Shown piece by piece: positions 26,134 to 34,715 of a DNA stretch of 64,000 bases. Under the pieces are notes generated by a model. That model did not search any database, had not been told where the DNA came from, and saw only the letters and a program-made list of their open reading frames with translations. A program made the translations under genes and the position numbers. How positions within the stretch are numbered: position 1 is the stretch's first letter; the number at the start of each line of letters is the position of its first letter. Source of the DNA: Betaproteobacteria bacterium HGW-Betaproteobacteria-16 (lineage in GTDB: Bacteria > Pseudomonadota > Gammaproteobacteria > Burkholderiales > Burkholderiaceae_C); NCBI GenBank assembly GCA_002840835.1, contig PHCQ01000004.1, positions 1-64,000 on the forward strand, in the 5' to 3' direction.

Positions 26134-26922
26134 TCAATCGTCGTCGCCGTCATGCCCGCCGTCTCCCCGGTGATCGTCTGCGGTGAGGCTACTCAGGGCC
26201 TGGGCGGACACCAGCCCCTTGGGCGACTGCTGCCACTCCCAGGCGCCGCAGGCCAGCACAGCGATCAACAGCAGAGCCGCGAGCCAGCGGCGGTTGTGCC
26301 GCACCAGATCTGGCCCTGGACCTTCGACGCGACCGCTCAGCATGGGCAGCGCCTGGTTCTTGCGCCGCAGCAGGCTCAAGACCCCGATCAGCGCCAGGTG
26401 TGCCAGCACCACGAAGAGAAAGGTTTCTCCAAAAAATTCGTGCAGCTCTTCCAGCCAGTCGCCACCGAGCACGTCGCCCCAGTCGTTGTAGGTGCCATAA
26501 CCGCTGAGGGTGAGCGGCACCACCAGCGCCAGCAGGGCCGCCACAGCCAGCGCCATCAGCAGGTTCTGGCCCTGGCGCCAGTTGACGCCGGCCAGCGAGC
26601 CCTTGGGCACGGCCGCACGGATCGAGCGCAGCCAGGCCGGGGCGGCGCCGAGCTTGCGCCACAGCAGGCCCAGGCCCGCCTGGCGCGGGCCGAACAGGCC
26701 GTAGAGCACGCGAAACGCCAGCAGGCCGGCCATGGTGTAGCCCAGCGTGACGTGCAGCAAACGCCAGTGTTCACCGTCTGCTGTGACATAAGCGCCCAGA
26801 AAGCTCAGGGCGAACAGCCAGTGGAACATGCGCGTGGGCGCATCGGTGACCAGGCGGCCCGGCGCGGCGGCCGCGCGCGGCTGGCTGCCGGTGGTGGTGT
26901 CGATGGAGGGGTTGGCTTGCAT
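26134..26922 (-). CDS. Di-haem cytochrome b (Ni/Fe-hydrogenase b-type-like) of the DHC/SHP operon
   Basis: 262-residue inner-membrane cytochrome with four membrane segments. Candidate haem ligands: DAPTRMFHWLFALSF, DGEHWRLLHVTLGY, WLEELHEFFGETF and FVVLAHLALIGV. The C-terminus is a soluble tail ending HRGDGGHDGDDD, rich in His/Asp and possibly metal binding. ATG at 26922 follows GGAG by eight bases. In Rhodobacter and Shewanella, similar b cytochromes are encoded with a di-haem cytochrome c (DHC) and the haem protein SHP, the arrangement seen here; the b subunit presumably passes quinol electrons to DHC. Confidence 0.88.
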   Translation of the reverse strand: MQANPSIDTTTGSQPRAAAAPGRLVTDAPTRMFHWLFALSFLGAYVTADGEHWRLLHVTLGYTMAGLLAFRVLYGLFGPRQAGLGLLWRKLGAAPAWLRSIRAAVPKGSLAGVNWRQGQNLLMALAVAALLALVVPLTLSGYGTYNDWGDVLGGDWLEELHEFFGETFLFVVLAHLALIGVLSLLRRKNQALPMLSGRVEGPGPDLVRHNRRWLAALLLIAVLACGAWEWQQSPKGLVSAQALSSLTADDHRGDGGHDGDDD

Positions 26923-26936
26923 GGTCTGCTCCAAAG

Positions 26937-27452
26937 TCAGTCGTTCCAGGCCCGGCGTGAACGGGCGTCGAGCCCGGCCGGGAACTGCAGGTTGTCGTCG
27001 TCGTAGTCGCCCTTGTCCGCGCCGGTGTGGCAGGCGGCGCAGTTGGCCGCGCTCTTCACGCTGGCGAGCTTCCAGACAGACGGAGCGATGTCGTCGTGCT
27101 TGCGTTCAAACCAGGCCGAGCGGGTGATGCGGTCCTCGGGGGGTGCCTCGGCCACGCGCTTGTAGGTGCCGGCGTTGGACACTAGCCAGGCGGTCAATTG
27201 CTGCACGGTAGCGGCGTCCAGCGAGGCGTCGGTACCGTAGTGCTGTTCGAGCCCGCTCATGATGCGTTGCCACGAACGGGCGGGCAGCATGCCCGGGGCG
27301 TAGCCGGTGTGGCAGGCGGCACATTCCTGTGTGTAGGCCTGCGGCACGTTGCGCGGCAGCAGGCGGCCACCGTCGGCGTGTGTGGCCGACAGCGCAGCGA
27401 GGCCCAGGCCAGCGCCCAGGAGCAGGGATCGGAGGGTGCGGTGGGTGTTCAT
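26937..27452 (-). CDS. Di-haem cytochrome c (DHC-like)
   Basis: 171-residue periplasmic protein with a signal peptide (about 1-26, ending SATHA). Two haem-c motifs CAACH: one near residue 44 (QECAACHTGY) and one near 138 (ANCAACHTGA). The region ARSWQRIMSGLEQHYGTDAS between them is typical of DHC. It should relay electrons from the b cytochrome to the SHP-like protein encoded just upstream. GGAG precedes the ATG; 14 bases separate it from the b gene. Confidence 0.9.
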   Translation of the reverse strand: MNTHRTLRSLLLGAGLGLAALSATHADGGRLLPRNVPQAYTQECAACHTGYAPGMLPARSWQRIMSGLEQHYGTDASLDAATVQQLTAWLVSNAGTYKRVAEAPPEDRITRSAWFERKHDDIAPSVWKLASVKSAANCAACHTGADKGDYDDDNLQFPAGLDARSRRAWND

Positions 27453-27483
27453 GGCGTTCTCCAGAGGCCGAGCCGGCGGGCAT

Positions 27484-27906
27484 TCACTTGAGGCTGTTCA
27501 GGTAGGCCAGCACATCGGCCTTTTCGCTGGCGCTGCATTCGCGGCTGAGCACGTCGTTGCAGTTGCGGCGGAACCACTTGTCCACCTTGGCGATGACGGT
27601 GAAGGCCTTGGGGTTGAAGGCCGGTGCGAGCGGCGCGATCACCTTGCCGGTGTTGGCGTGTTTGCCCTGCGTGGTGGGCGGCGTGCCATGACAGGACGCG
27701 CAGGACCACTCGCCACCCTGGCGGCTGTTGAAAAAGACCTCGCCCTTGCCGACGTTGCCGGGGGTGCCGGCCTGCGCGCTCCAGTGCTGCAACTGTTCGG
27801 CGGCCGAGGTGTCGGCGGCCTGGGCGGCGGGGGACAACATCAGGGCACTGCCCAGGGCGATGGCAGTGAAGACGACGCGGATGAAAGAAGGTCGGATCGA
27901 GGTCAT
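27484..27906 (-). CDS. DUF1924 / SHP-like mono-haem cytochrome c
   Basis: 140-residue periplasmic protein with a signal peptide ending SPAAQAAD. One haem motif CASCHG (about residue 69), with KGEVFFNSRQGGEWS before it and TQGKHANTGKVIAPLAP after it, then two Cys (RRNCNDVLSRECS). Proteins of this type relate to Sphaeroides haem protein SHP, which binds oxygen or NO at an open iron site. First gene of a three-gene unit with DHC and the b cytochrome. Physiological role is unsettled. Confidence 0.85.
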   Translation of the reverse strand: MTSIRPSFIRVVFTAIALGSALMLSPAAQAADTSAAEQLQHWSAQAGTPGNVGKGEVFFNSRQGGEWSCASCHGTPPTTQGKHANTGKVIAPLAPAFNPKAFTVIAKVDKWFRRNCNDVLSRECSASEKADVLAYLNSLK

Positions 27907-27973
27907 GGTGCGGGGCTTTCCAAGGGGAAGTGGAGAACGGTGTTGCGATGGCTTGCATTGTTGAAAGGACCGT

Positions 27974-28012
27974 CTGAACCGTGCCTGAAGCGCTTGTTCA
28001 TCTGCCGTTCAG
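27974..28012. promoter_or_regulatory. Head-to-head pair of TTCAG direct-repeat boxes
   Basis: On the minus strand CTTCAG-GCACG-GTTCAG (27990-27974), and six bases away on the plus strand GTTCAT-CTGCC-GTTCAG (27996-28012). Each pair has the 11-bp period of an OmpR/QseB-type dimer, one facing the SHP-like operon and the other facing the PepSY-regulator-kinase operon. A -10-like GACAAT at 28024-28029 follows toward the plus-strand genes. The regulator encoded at 28427 is the obvious candidate. Confidence 0.7.
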
Positions 28013-28035
28013 ATTGAGAGGCAGACAATCGCGCC

Positions 28036-28407
28036 ATGGTCTTGCCCCTCGCCGCTTCCCTCACTCGCCGCCACGTGGTCTGCACCGTGGCCGCGATCGC
28101 GCTGTGGGCGAGCGGTGGCCCAGCCTGGGCGCGAGATGGGGATGACCACGAACGTGCTCGGCAGGCGGTGCAGGCCGGGCAGGTGCTGCCGCTGCGCACG
28201 GTGCTGGAGCGGCTGGAACGCGAGCACCCGGGCCAGGTGCTGGAGGTGGAGCTGGAGCGCGACGGCGACCGGTGGCACTACGAAATCAAGCTGCTGCAGC
28301 CGGACGGCCGCTTGCTCAAGCTCCTGCTCGATGCCCGGACCGCCGACGTGCTGCGCAGCAAGGGCCGTGATCACAATGGCGACGGCGGGCATCGCCTGTC
28401 CCGCTGA
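28036..28407 (+). CDS. Exported PepSY-domain protein
   Basis: 123-residue protein with a signal peptide ending SGGPAWARD. The PepSY domain (about 38-110) reads ARQAVQAGQVLPLRTVLERL, then HPGQVLEVELERDGDRWHYE and LLQPDGRLLKLLLDARTADV. Short PepSY proteins upstream of two-component genes are common and may modulate the sensor. It is 19 bases before the response regulator gene. The ATG is very close to the inferred -10, so its transcript could have almost no leader, or translation may start slightly later. Confidence 0.82.
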   Translation: MVLPLAASLTRRHVVCTVAAIALWASGGPAWARDGDDHERARQAVQAGQVLPLRTVLERLEREHPGQVLEVELERDGDRWHYEIKLLQPDGRLLKLLLDARTADVLRSKGRDHNGDGGHRLSR

Positions 28408-28426
28408 AACCATCCCCTTCCATTCC

Positions 28427-29095
28427 ATGCGCATCTTGCTGGTTGAAGACGAGCCTACCCTGCGCGCGCAGTTGCGCACGGACCTCGAAGACGCAGGCTA
28501 CGCGGTGGACGAAGCCGACAACGGGCGAGAAGCCCACTTCCTGGGCGACACACAGGACTTTGACGCGGTGGTGCTCGACCTGGGCTTGCCGGTACTCGAT
28601 GGGCTGTCGGTGCTCAAGCGCTGGCGCGATGCCGGCCGAACGATGCCGGTGCTGATCCTGACCGCGCGCGACAACTGGCACGAGAAGGTGGTGGGCATCG
28701 ATGCCGGCGCGGACGACTACCTGACCAAACCCTTCCACTCGGAGGAACTGCTGGCGCGCGTGCGCGCGCTGATCCGCCGCGCCAGTGGGCAGGCTTCGCC
28801 GGTGCTGCAGTGCGGCGCGCTGGCGCTGGACACGCGCAGCGGCCGCGTCACGCTCGACGGCCAGCCTGTGACCTTGACCAGCCACGAGTACAAGGTGCTG
28901 ACCTACCTGATGCACCGTCCGGATTCGGTGGTCTCGCGCACCGAGCTGATCGAACACATCTACGCCCAGGACTTTGACCGCGACTCCAACACCATCGAGG
29001 TGTTCGTGGGCCGGCTGCGCAAGAAGTTGCCCCAGGCCTTCATCGAGACCGTGCGCGGACTGGGCTACCGGCTGGTTCCACCCCTACCCCCATGA
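28427..29095 (+). CDS. OmpR-family response regulator (QseB/PmrA-like)
   Basis: 222-residue regulator. Receiver at about 1-120 with Glu-Asp pair VEDEP, phospho-acceptor Asp in VVLDLGLPVLDG and Lys in YLTKPFHSEELL; winged-helix domain at about 127-220 with LTSHEYKVLTYLMHRPDSVVS in pieces and VFVGRLRKKL. ATG at 28427 is the conserved MRILLVEDE start; the frame upstream overlaps the PepSY gene. Stop overlaps the kinase start by four bases. Confidence 0.92.
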   Translation: MRILLVEDEPTLRAQLRTDLEDAGYAVDEADNGREAHFLGDTQDFDAVVLDLGLPVLDGLSVLKRWRDAGRTMPVLILTARDNWHEKVVGIDAGADDYLTKPFHSEELLARVRALIRRASGQASPVLQCGALALDTRSGRVTLDGQPVTLTSHEYKVLTYLMHRPDSVVSRTELIEHIYAQDFDRDSNTIEVFVGRLRKKLPQAFIETVRGLGYRLVPPLPP

Positions 29096-30492
29096 CGCGC
29101 GTGCGCTGGACCCGCTCGCTGCGTTTTCGCCTGCTCGCGGCCACACTGGTGGCGCTGGCACTGGCCATGCTGCTCGCCGGGTGGGTGCTTGCTGGCCTGT
29201 TCCGCCAGCACGTGATGCAACAGTTCGAGGCCAGTCTGACCCAGCAACTTGACCAGCTGACCGCGCGGCTGGAGTTCGATGCCGCCGGGCGACCACTGAT
29301 CGACCCGCAGACCCTGTCCGACCCGCGCTGGCACAAGCCGTATTCCGGGTTGTACTGGCAGATCGACCAGGTGAGCACGAACGGCCAGGCACGCCACAGC
29401 GTGTTGCGCTCGCGCTCGCTGTGGGACACCCGGCTGGCGCTGCACCCCGACGAGCTGGCCGACGGCGCACTGCATGTGCACGAAGGCGAGGGTCCGCAAG
29501 GCGCGACCGTGCTGATGCTGGAGCGCACGGTGCGACCAGACGAACGACCCGAGGCGCGCTGGCGGCTCGTGGTGGCGGCCAGTACCCAGGACAGCCTGCA
29601 GGCCGTGGCGCGTTTCAACGGCGTGCTCACCACGTCATTGCTGGTGCTGGGGTTGTTGCTGGTGCTGGCCGCGCTGGCGCAGGTGGCGGTGGGCCTTTCG
29701 CCATTGCGCGCATTGCAGAGCGCACTGACCCAGGTGCGCGAAGGACAGTCCGCACGGCTGCAGGGCCGGTTTCCGGCCGAGGTGCAACCGCTGATCGATG
29801 ATTTCAACGGGGTGCTGGAGCGCAATGCCGAGGTGGTGGCGCGCGCCCGCACCCAGGCCGGCAATCTGGCGCACGCCATCAAGACGCCGCTCGCGGTGCT
29901 GGGGCAGGCGGCCACGCAGTCGCTGCAGGCCAGCCCGGGCGACCCGCAGGTACAGGCAAGACTGGTGCAGGATCAGGTGGCCACCGCCCGGCGCCACATT
30001 GACTGGCATCTCGCGCGTTCGCGCGCCGCGGCCGCGCATCGCCTGCCCGGCCAGCGCACGCCGCTGGCGCCGGTGGCCACCGGTCTGGTGCGTGTGATGC
30101 AGCGGGTGCACGCCGCCCGCGCACTGCGAATCGAGGCCGCAGGTGTGCCCGACACACTGGCCTTCGCGGGTGAAGAGCAGGACCTGCAGGAGATGCTGGG
30201 CAACCTGCTCGACAACGCCTGCAAATGGGCACGCACCACGGTGCGGATCAGCGCCACGGGCGCGGCTGACAGGCTGTGCGTGGCGGTGGAAGACGATGGG
30301 CCGGGCATCGCCGAGGCCGCCCGCGCTGCTGTGCTCACGCGCGGCGTGCGCATGGATGAGACCGTGCCGGGCTCCGGTCTGGGCCTGGCCATCGTGAACG
30401 AGCTTGCGCAGCTCTATGGTGGCCAGCTGCAACTGCAGAACTCCGCACTGGGCGGACTGCGCGTGACGCTCAGCCTGCCGATGGTGGATTAA
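29092..30492 (+). CDS. Sensor histidine kinase partner (PhoQ/QseC-like)
   Basis: 466-residue membrane kinase: membrane segments at about 12-36 and 183-203 around a periplasmic domain of ~145 residues; HAMP region PLRALQSALTQVREGQ; HisKA with His261 in NLAHAIKTPLAVL; ATPase with LDNACKWA, EDDGPGI and GSGLGLAIVNEL. The NLAHAIKTPL motif is that of PhoQ-like kinases. The signal is unknown; linkage to PepSY and cytochrome genes hints at an envelope or redox cue. The gene ends one base before the ~163-bp repeat element. Confidence 0.92.
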   Translation: MTRVRWTRSLRFRLLAATLVALALAMLLAGWVLAGLFRQHVMQQFEASLTQQLDQLTARLEFDAAGRPLIDPQTLSDPRWHKPYSGLYWQIDQVSTNGQARHSVLRSRSLWDTRLALHPDELADGALHVHEGEGPQGATVLMLERTVRPDERPEARWRLVVAASTQDSLQAVARFNGVLTTSLLVLGLLLVLAALAQVAVGLSPLRALQSALTQVREGQSARLQGRFPAEVQPLIDDFNGVLERNAEVVARARTQAGNLAHAIKTPLAVLGQAATQSLQASPGDPQVQARLVQDQVATARRHIDWHLARSRAAAAHRLPGQRTPLAPVATGLVRVMQRVHAARALRIEAAGVPDTLAFAGEEQDLQEMLGNLLDNACKWARTTVRISATGAADRLCVAVEDDGPGIAEAARAAVLTRGVRMDETVPGSGLGLAIVNELAQLYGGQLQLQNSALGGLRVTLSLPMVD

Positions 30493-30654
30493 GAGACTGA
30501 GAGTCTTTCGCTCATGCCCGCTCACCACCCCAAAACGCACCCGCTAGTCTCTGCAAACGCGCGCCATAGTCCAAGCCATGGCTGTGCTTTGCGCCTTGAT
30601 CGGGCACGTTTTGGCGCGTTGCTCGGACACGCCCGAAAAACTCTCAGCCTCTGA
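30493..30654. repeat. ~163-bp inverted-end element, copy 1
   Basis: Ends are imperfect inverted repeats: GAGACTGAGAGTCTTTCG on the left, and on the right the complement of TCAGAGGCTGAGAGTTTTTC. A central near-palindrome GCCATAG-TCCAAG-CCATGGC lies at 30563-30582. A second copy, about 85% identical by eye and reversed, is at 59791-59954. It fills the whole space between convergent genes and supplies the eptA stop codon (30644-30646). No open frame of note; a non-autonomous mobile element or a terminator-like repeat. Confidence 0.85.
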
Positions 30655-32395
30655 GCTCGGCGGCCTGCTCGTGCGACGCCACGCAGGGCGCCAAGGCGTC
30701 CAGCGCCGGCTGGTAGGCCTGGGTGTTCACGTCCATCAAACCCAGCACCGAATGGAAGAAGTGGTCATGCGAGATCGGCTCCGCGCCACGGGCGCGCAGA
30801 CAGTCCAGCGACAGGCCCGAGCGCTCGCGCAGCCGCGGCGAGAGCCAGGCCACCATGGGCACATGGGTCTGCTGTCGGGGCGCAAAGCTGTAAGGCACGC
30901 CATGCAGGTAGAGACCGTTTTCACCCAGCGACTCGCCGTGATCCGACAGATAGATCAGTCCGGTATCGTGGCTGCCGCTCCGGGCCTGGGTCTGCAGCCA
31001 TTGCAGTGTCTGGTCCAGAAAGTGGTCGGTGTAGGCCACGGTGTTGTCGTAGGCGTTGACCAGTTGCTCTGCCGGGCAGTCCGAGAGCGTGTTGCTGCGG
31101 CACTCGGGCTGGAACGGTTTGTGGCTGGCGGGCGTGCGCTTGAAGTACGCGGGACCATGGCTGCCCATCTGGTGCAGCACCACCACCACACCGCGCGCGC
31201 GGCGCTGCGGGTCGAGCGCGGCGATGCGCTGGTCCAGCCCCTGCAGCATCACGTCGTCAAAACACTCACCGCCTTCACACAGGCCGGGCACCTGAAGCGC
31301 CAGGGTGCTGGTGTGCGGCACGCGGTCGCACACGCCCTTGCAGCCCGACTGGTTGTCCAGCCAGAGCACCGCCAGGCCCGCGCGCTGCAGCACGTCGAGC
31401 AGGTTTTCGTGCTCGGCGGTCCGGTCGCCGCCCTGCTGTCGCGTGAGCGGCGAAAACAGGCAGGGCACGGAAACCTGTGTATTCGTGCCACAAGACTGAA
31501 CCTGACTGAAGTTCACCAGCTCGCCCTCGGCCTGCCAGCGCGCCAGCGCCGGGGTGGTGGGGCGCGCATAGCCGTCGAGCATGAAGTTGTCGGCACGCGT
31601 GGTCTCGCCGACGACCAGCACCAGCAGGGGTGGGCGCGACTGTTGCGCGTAGCTCGCACCCAGGCGCGCGTCTTCACCCACGGGTTGCAGCGCGCGCATC
31701 TGTCTGGGCCATTGTTCGGCCGCCAGCACGCCGCCGGCATAGACCGCGTTGAGCGGGCTCGCCATGTACCGCAAGGACTTGTCGTTGCGCATCAGTGAGG
31801 CCAGTCCCTGGTAGCTGGCAAGCACCACGACCACGACCATCAACAGACCCAGCACCACTCCCAATACATTGCGCGCCAGCTGTGCCATGAACGGGCGGTA
31901 GGCCAGTGGCTTGCTCCAGAGCCACCACAACGGCGGCACCGCCAGCGTGCCCACACTGAGCAACAGCGAAGGCGAGAGCAGGTCGCGCACCTCGCGCAGG
32001 TCGGTGTGAAGGGCGTTGGCCACCATGGTGGGGTCGATCACCACGCCGTACTGCCACATGTATTGGGCATTCAATGCGGTGACGATCAGCATCAGACTGG
32101 TCACCGGGCGCAATACCCGGGGCCAGTTCAGAATGCACAGCAGTGTGCCCGTGACCCCTGCGATCAACAGTGCCAGTCCCAGGATGCCGACCAGCCGTTG
32201 TCCCAGCGTCTGATCGAGCGAGAAAAGCCGCTGCCAGAGCGGCAGGTTCCCCGGAACTGCCATCCACAAGGCCATCCACCAGATCATGACCGATGCGGAG
32301 CGAGACACCGGTTGCCGAGCTGATCGAGAAGAACGATCCGGCGTTGGAAAGACACCAGGCCACCAGCGCGCGGTGGCAGAAAGCAACATCGACAT
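30644..32395 (-). CDS. eptA: Lipid A phosphoethanolamine transferase EptA/PmrC-like
   Basis: 583-residue inner-membrane enzyme that adds phosphoethanolamine to lipid A, lowering binding of polymyxin and host peptides. Five N-terminal membrane segments (to about residue 200), then the alkaline-phosphatase-fold domain: VVGETTRADNFMLDGY (metal Glu), SCGTNTQVSVPCLFS (nucleophile Thr), HQMGSHGPAYFKR and IYLSDHGESLGENGLYLHG (metal Asp-His). Several Cys pairs suit periplasmic disulfides. Start at 32395 has GAGG eight bases before; GTG 32404 is an alternative. The last codons, Arg-Gly-stop, come from the repeat element. A weak PmrA-like box lies upstream. Confidence 0.95.
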   Translation of the reverse strand: MSMLLSATARWWPGVFPTPDRSSRSARQPVSRSASVMIWWMALWMAVPGNLPLWQRLFSLDQTLGQRLVGILGLALLIAGVTGTLLCILNWPRVLRPVTSLMLIVTALNAQYMWQYGVVIDPTMVANALHTDLREVRDLLSPSLLLSVGTLAVPPLWWLWSKPLAYRPFMAQLARNVLGVVLGLLMVVVVVLASYQGLASLMRNDKSLRYMASPLNAVYAGGVLAAEQWPRQMRALQPVGEDARLGASYAQQSRPPLLVLVVGETTRADNFMLDGYARPTTPALARWQAEGELVNFSQVQSCGTNTQVSVPCLFSPLTRQQGGDRTAEHENLLDVLQRAGLAVLWLDNQSGCKGVCDRVPHTSTLALQVPGLCEGGECFDDVMLQGLDQRIAALDPQRRARGVVVVLHQMGSHGPAYFKRTPASHKPFQPECRSNTLSDCPAEQLVNAYDNTVAYTDHFLDQTLQWLQTQARSGSHDTGLIYLSDHGESLGENGLYLHGVPYSFAPRQQTHVPMVAWLSPRLRERSGLSLDCLRARGAEPISHDHFFHSVLGLMDVNTQAYQPALDALAPCVASHEQAAELRG

Positions 32396-32448
32396 GACAC
32401 CCACCTCTGAGCCAGCACTTGCTGGCCGGGTCAGTGTCCGGCGCTCAG

Positions 32449-32465
32449 GTTAAACGAGCCTTATC
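32449..32465 (-). promoter_or_regulatory. Degenerate PmrA-like box upstream of eptA
   Basis: On the minus strand GATAAG-GCTCG-TTTAAC, the same hexamer-N5-hexamer layout as the stronger boxes nearby, with two mismatches in the first hexamer and one in the second. It lies between the kinase gene and eptA, 54 bases before the eptA start. Acceptable mainly because of the regulon context. Confidence 0.4.
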
Positions 32466-32502
32466 GCCGTGAAGGCGGCAGCGATTTTTCATCGAAGTCC
32501 GC

Positions 32503-33858
32503 TCATGCGTCATCGCCATGCGTGTTCCATCGCAAGGTGAAACGCGTGGTCATGGGCGCGACGGCACCATCGCGTTCCAGCACGGCGCCCATCTGTTCGG
32601 CAATGCGCTCGACCAGCCTCAGCCCCAACCCCAGCCCGGTGGCTGGCGATGCGGCAAGGGATGCCGCACCAGGGCGTTGTCCATCGTCGCTGACCGACAC
32701 CCCCACCGCGCCCTTCTCCCGCCAGACCACCACCTCCACCTGGGTGTCAGGTGGGGTGTGACGCAGCGCGTTCTCGATCAGGTTGCGCAGCGCCAGTTCC
32801 AGCAACAAGGCGGGCGTGCGCACCGTCACCCCGGTCTCGGGCTGCACCAGAGAAAGGTCGTGTCTGTTGTCGTGCGCCTGCTGGGCATGTGCGGCAATGA
32901 GCGACGCCGCGAGCACACCCAAATCCACCGGCTCGTTGTTGTGCACGGGCTCTGCGGTACCCAGGCGATGGGCGCGCGCAAGATCCAGCAACTGCGACAG
33001 GATGCGGCCGGCGCGCAGCGCTTCCTGTTCCAGTTGCGCCAGCCGTTCGGGCGTCGCCTCCAGCCTGGCCGCACGCGACTGGAGCGCGATCGCAGCGAGT
33101 GGCGTGCGCATTTCATGGGCCACGTCGGAGGCGAACTCCCGCTCGCGCTGGGCGCGGGTCTGCAAGGTGTCAACCAGCGTGTTGATGGCCGCCACGGTGC
33201 TGGAGAACTCGCGGAAGCGGTGTTGGGTGTCGAGCCGCTGACCTGCAAAGCCGTCAAGTGCCGCCACTTCGCTGGAGAGCTGGTCCAGTGGGCGCAAGCC
33301 GCGCCGTATCGCCCACCACAGCACCAGCGCCACCAGCGGCAGCACCAGCAGAGCGGGCCGCGCCACGTGTTCGGCCACATCGCGGCCCAGGTCGTACCGG
33401 TGAACCATATCCATCAGCACCGCCACGCGCCGATCGCCTTCGGCTGTCTCGCCCACATACATGCGCCACGCCACCGGTTCCCCTGGGCCTTGGTGGGTCA
33501 CGGTGGACAGGCCGGGCGCGGGTGGAACGCCGAACCCGAGCCCGGGTGCCAATCCGTGGGTGTCGGTGATCAGGCGGCCACCTTCCCATTGCAAGACCGC
33601 CAGCTCCAGCACATAGGCCTTGACGGGCGGCAGGTTCAAGGGAACGGCTTCCACCTTCTGCGCGCCGCGCGCCGCGTGCAGCCACAAGCGGGAGGCCGCC
33701 ACCAGCTGGCCGTCGGTGATCTCCTCGGCTTCGTGGTGACCGGTGTACCAGGCCACGGCAATCAGGGTCATCCACACCACCAGCAGGGCGCCCAGGGCCC
33801 AGGCCCAGAGGTGACGCCACAGCGGTGGAAGCTGCTTTGCTGGCATGGGTAAGGCCAT
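32503..33858 (-). CDS. Sensor histidine kinase, PmrB/QseC-like
   Basis: 451-residue kinase with membrane segments at about 15-38 and 165-185 and a periplasmic domain of ~125 residues. HAMP/linker GLRPLDQLSSEVAALDGFAG; HisKA with His248 in SDVAHEMRTPLAAI; ATPase motifs LRNLIENALRHTPPD, VSDDGQRPG and GLGLGLRLVERIAEQMG. Its ATG overlaps the regulator's stop by one base (TGATG). PmrB-like by neighbourhood (eptA, lipid phosphatase, sulfatase); QseC-type by general sequence. Signal unknown. Confidence 0.9.
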   Translation of the reverse strand: MALPMPAKQLPPLWRHLWAWALGALLVVWMTLIAVAWYTGHHEAEEITDGQLVAASRLWLHAARGAQKVEAVPLNLPPVKAYVLELAVLQWEGGRLITDTHGLAPGLGFGVPPAPGLSTVTHQGPGEPVAWRMYVGETAEGDRRVAVLMDMVHRYDLGRDVAEHVARPALLVLPLVALVLWWAIRRGLRPLDQLSSEVAALDGFAGQRLDTQHRFREFSSTVAAINTLVDTLQTRAQREREFASDVAHEMRTPLAAIALQSRAARLEATPERLAQLEQEALRAGRILSQLLDLARAHRLGTAEPVHNNEPVDLGVLAASLIAAHAQQAHDNRHDLSLVQPETGVTVRTPALLLELALRNLIENALRHTPPDTQVEVVVWREKGAVGVSVSDDGQRPGAASLAASPATGLGLGLRLVERIAEQMGAVLERDGAVAPMTTRFTLRWNTHGDDA

Positions 33859-34577
33859 CAGCGCGCGCGCTCCGGGCTGGCCTGGTCATCGCGCGGAATG
33901 AAGTACCCCACGCCGCGCACCGTCTTGATGAGCGCTTCACCCAGCTTGCGACGCAGATGGTGCACATGGACTTCGATGGCATTGCTTTCCAGCGCTTCAC
34001 CGAACCCATACAAGGCCGACTCCAGCCTCGACTTCGACAGCACCTGCGGGCGCGCCTGCAACAGGGTGAGCAGCAACGCGAACTCCTTGCCACCCAGGGC
34101 GACGGGTTCCCCGGCACGCAGCACCGTGTGTGCGGCCGGGTCCAGCACCAGATCCCCGTGCTCGATCACCGGGTTGCTGCGCCCGCTGGCCCGTCGCAGC
34201 ATGGCGCGCAATCGCGCCTGCAACTCGTTGGCATCGAACGGCTTGACGATGTAGTCATCGGCCCCACTGTCCAGCCCGCTGATGCGGTCGCTCACCCCGT
34301 CGCGTGCCGTCATGATCAGCACCGGCATGTCGTGGTGCGGCAGTGCCCGCCCGGATCGCGTGCCTGTGCTGGGCTGGCGCAGGCGCGCCAGCAGATCCAG
34401 CCCGTCGCCATCGGGCAAGCCCAGATCGAGCAGCATCACGTCAAAGGGCTCCACCTGCAAGGCACGCCAGGCACAGGCCAGGTCGTGGCACAGGTCGACC
34501 GCATAGCCAGCCTGGCGCAAGGAAGCGGCCAGCCCGTTGGCAATGCCAGGATCGTCTTCCACCACAAGTGCACGCAT
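33858..34577 (-). CDS. OmpR-family response regulator, PmrA-like
   Basis: 239-residue regulator starting MRALVVEDDPGIANGL. Phospho-acceptor Asp in VMLLDLGLPDGDG, Lys in YIVKPFDANELQ; the receiver has a short insert (RQPSTGTRSGRALPHH) between strand 3 and strand 4. The winged helix holds LGGKEFALLLTLLQ and EVHVHHLRRKLGEALI. ATG at 34577 is the conserved start. The box at 34688-34704 precedes it by ~110 bases and, read toward this gene, is TTTAAG-N5-CTTAAG, suggesting autoregulation. Confidence 0.92.
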   Translation of the reverse strand: MRALVVEDDPGIANGLAASLRQAGYAVDLCHDLACAWRALQVEPFDVMLLDLGLPDGDGLDLLARLRQPSTGTRSGRALPHHDMPVLIMTARDGVSDRISGLDSGADDYIVKPFDANELQARLRAMLRRASGRSNPVIEHGDLVLDPAAHTVLRAGEPVALGGKEFALLLTLLQARPQVLSKSRLESALYGFGEALESNAIEVHVHHLRRKLGEALIKTVRGVGYFIPRDDQASPERAR

Positions 34578-34687
34578 GAGCAAGGGTGGACGCCTTCGCG
34601 CCCACAGAAAAGAATTGAAAGGATTATCCGGCGCAGAGCCATCCCAGGCCATCGAATCGCCAGACCATGCCATTGTTGGATGCCCGC

Positions 34688-34704
34688 CTTAAGGCGCACT
34701 TAAA
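34688..34704. promoter_or_regulatory. PmrA-type box between the regulator and the PAP2 gene
   Basis: Plus strand CTTAAG-GCGCA-CTTAAA; minus strand TTTAAG-TGCGC-CTTAAG, a full match to YTTAAK-N5-YTTAAK. Toward the regulator a -10-like AACAAT follows 11 bases on. Toward the PAP2 gene the box ends only 12 bases before the ATG, too near for a conventional promoter. Confidence 0.72.
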
Positions 34705-34715
34705 GATCCCTGCAC

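Noticed and set aside
30578..31798. Plus-strand frame starting in the 163-bp element and running opposite eptA
   Set aside because: Element sequence followed by antisense of a clear gene.
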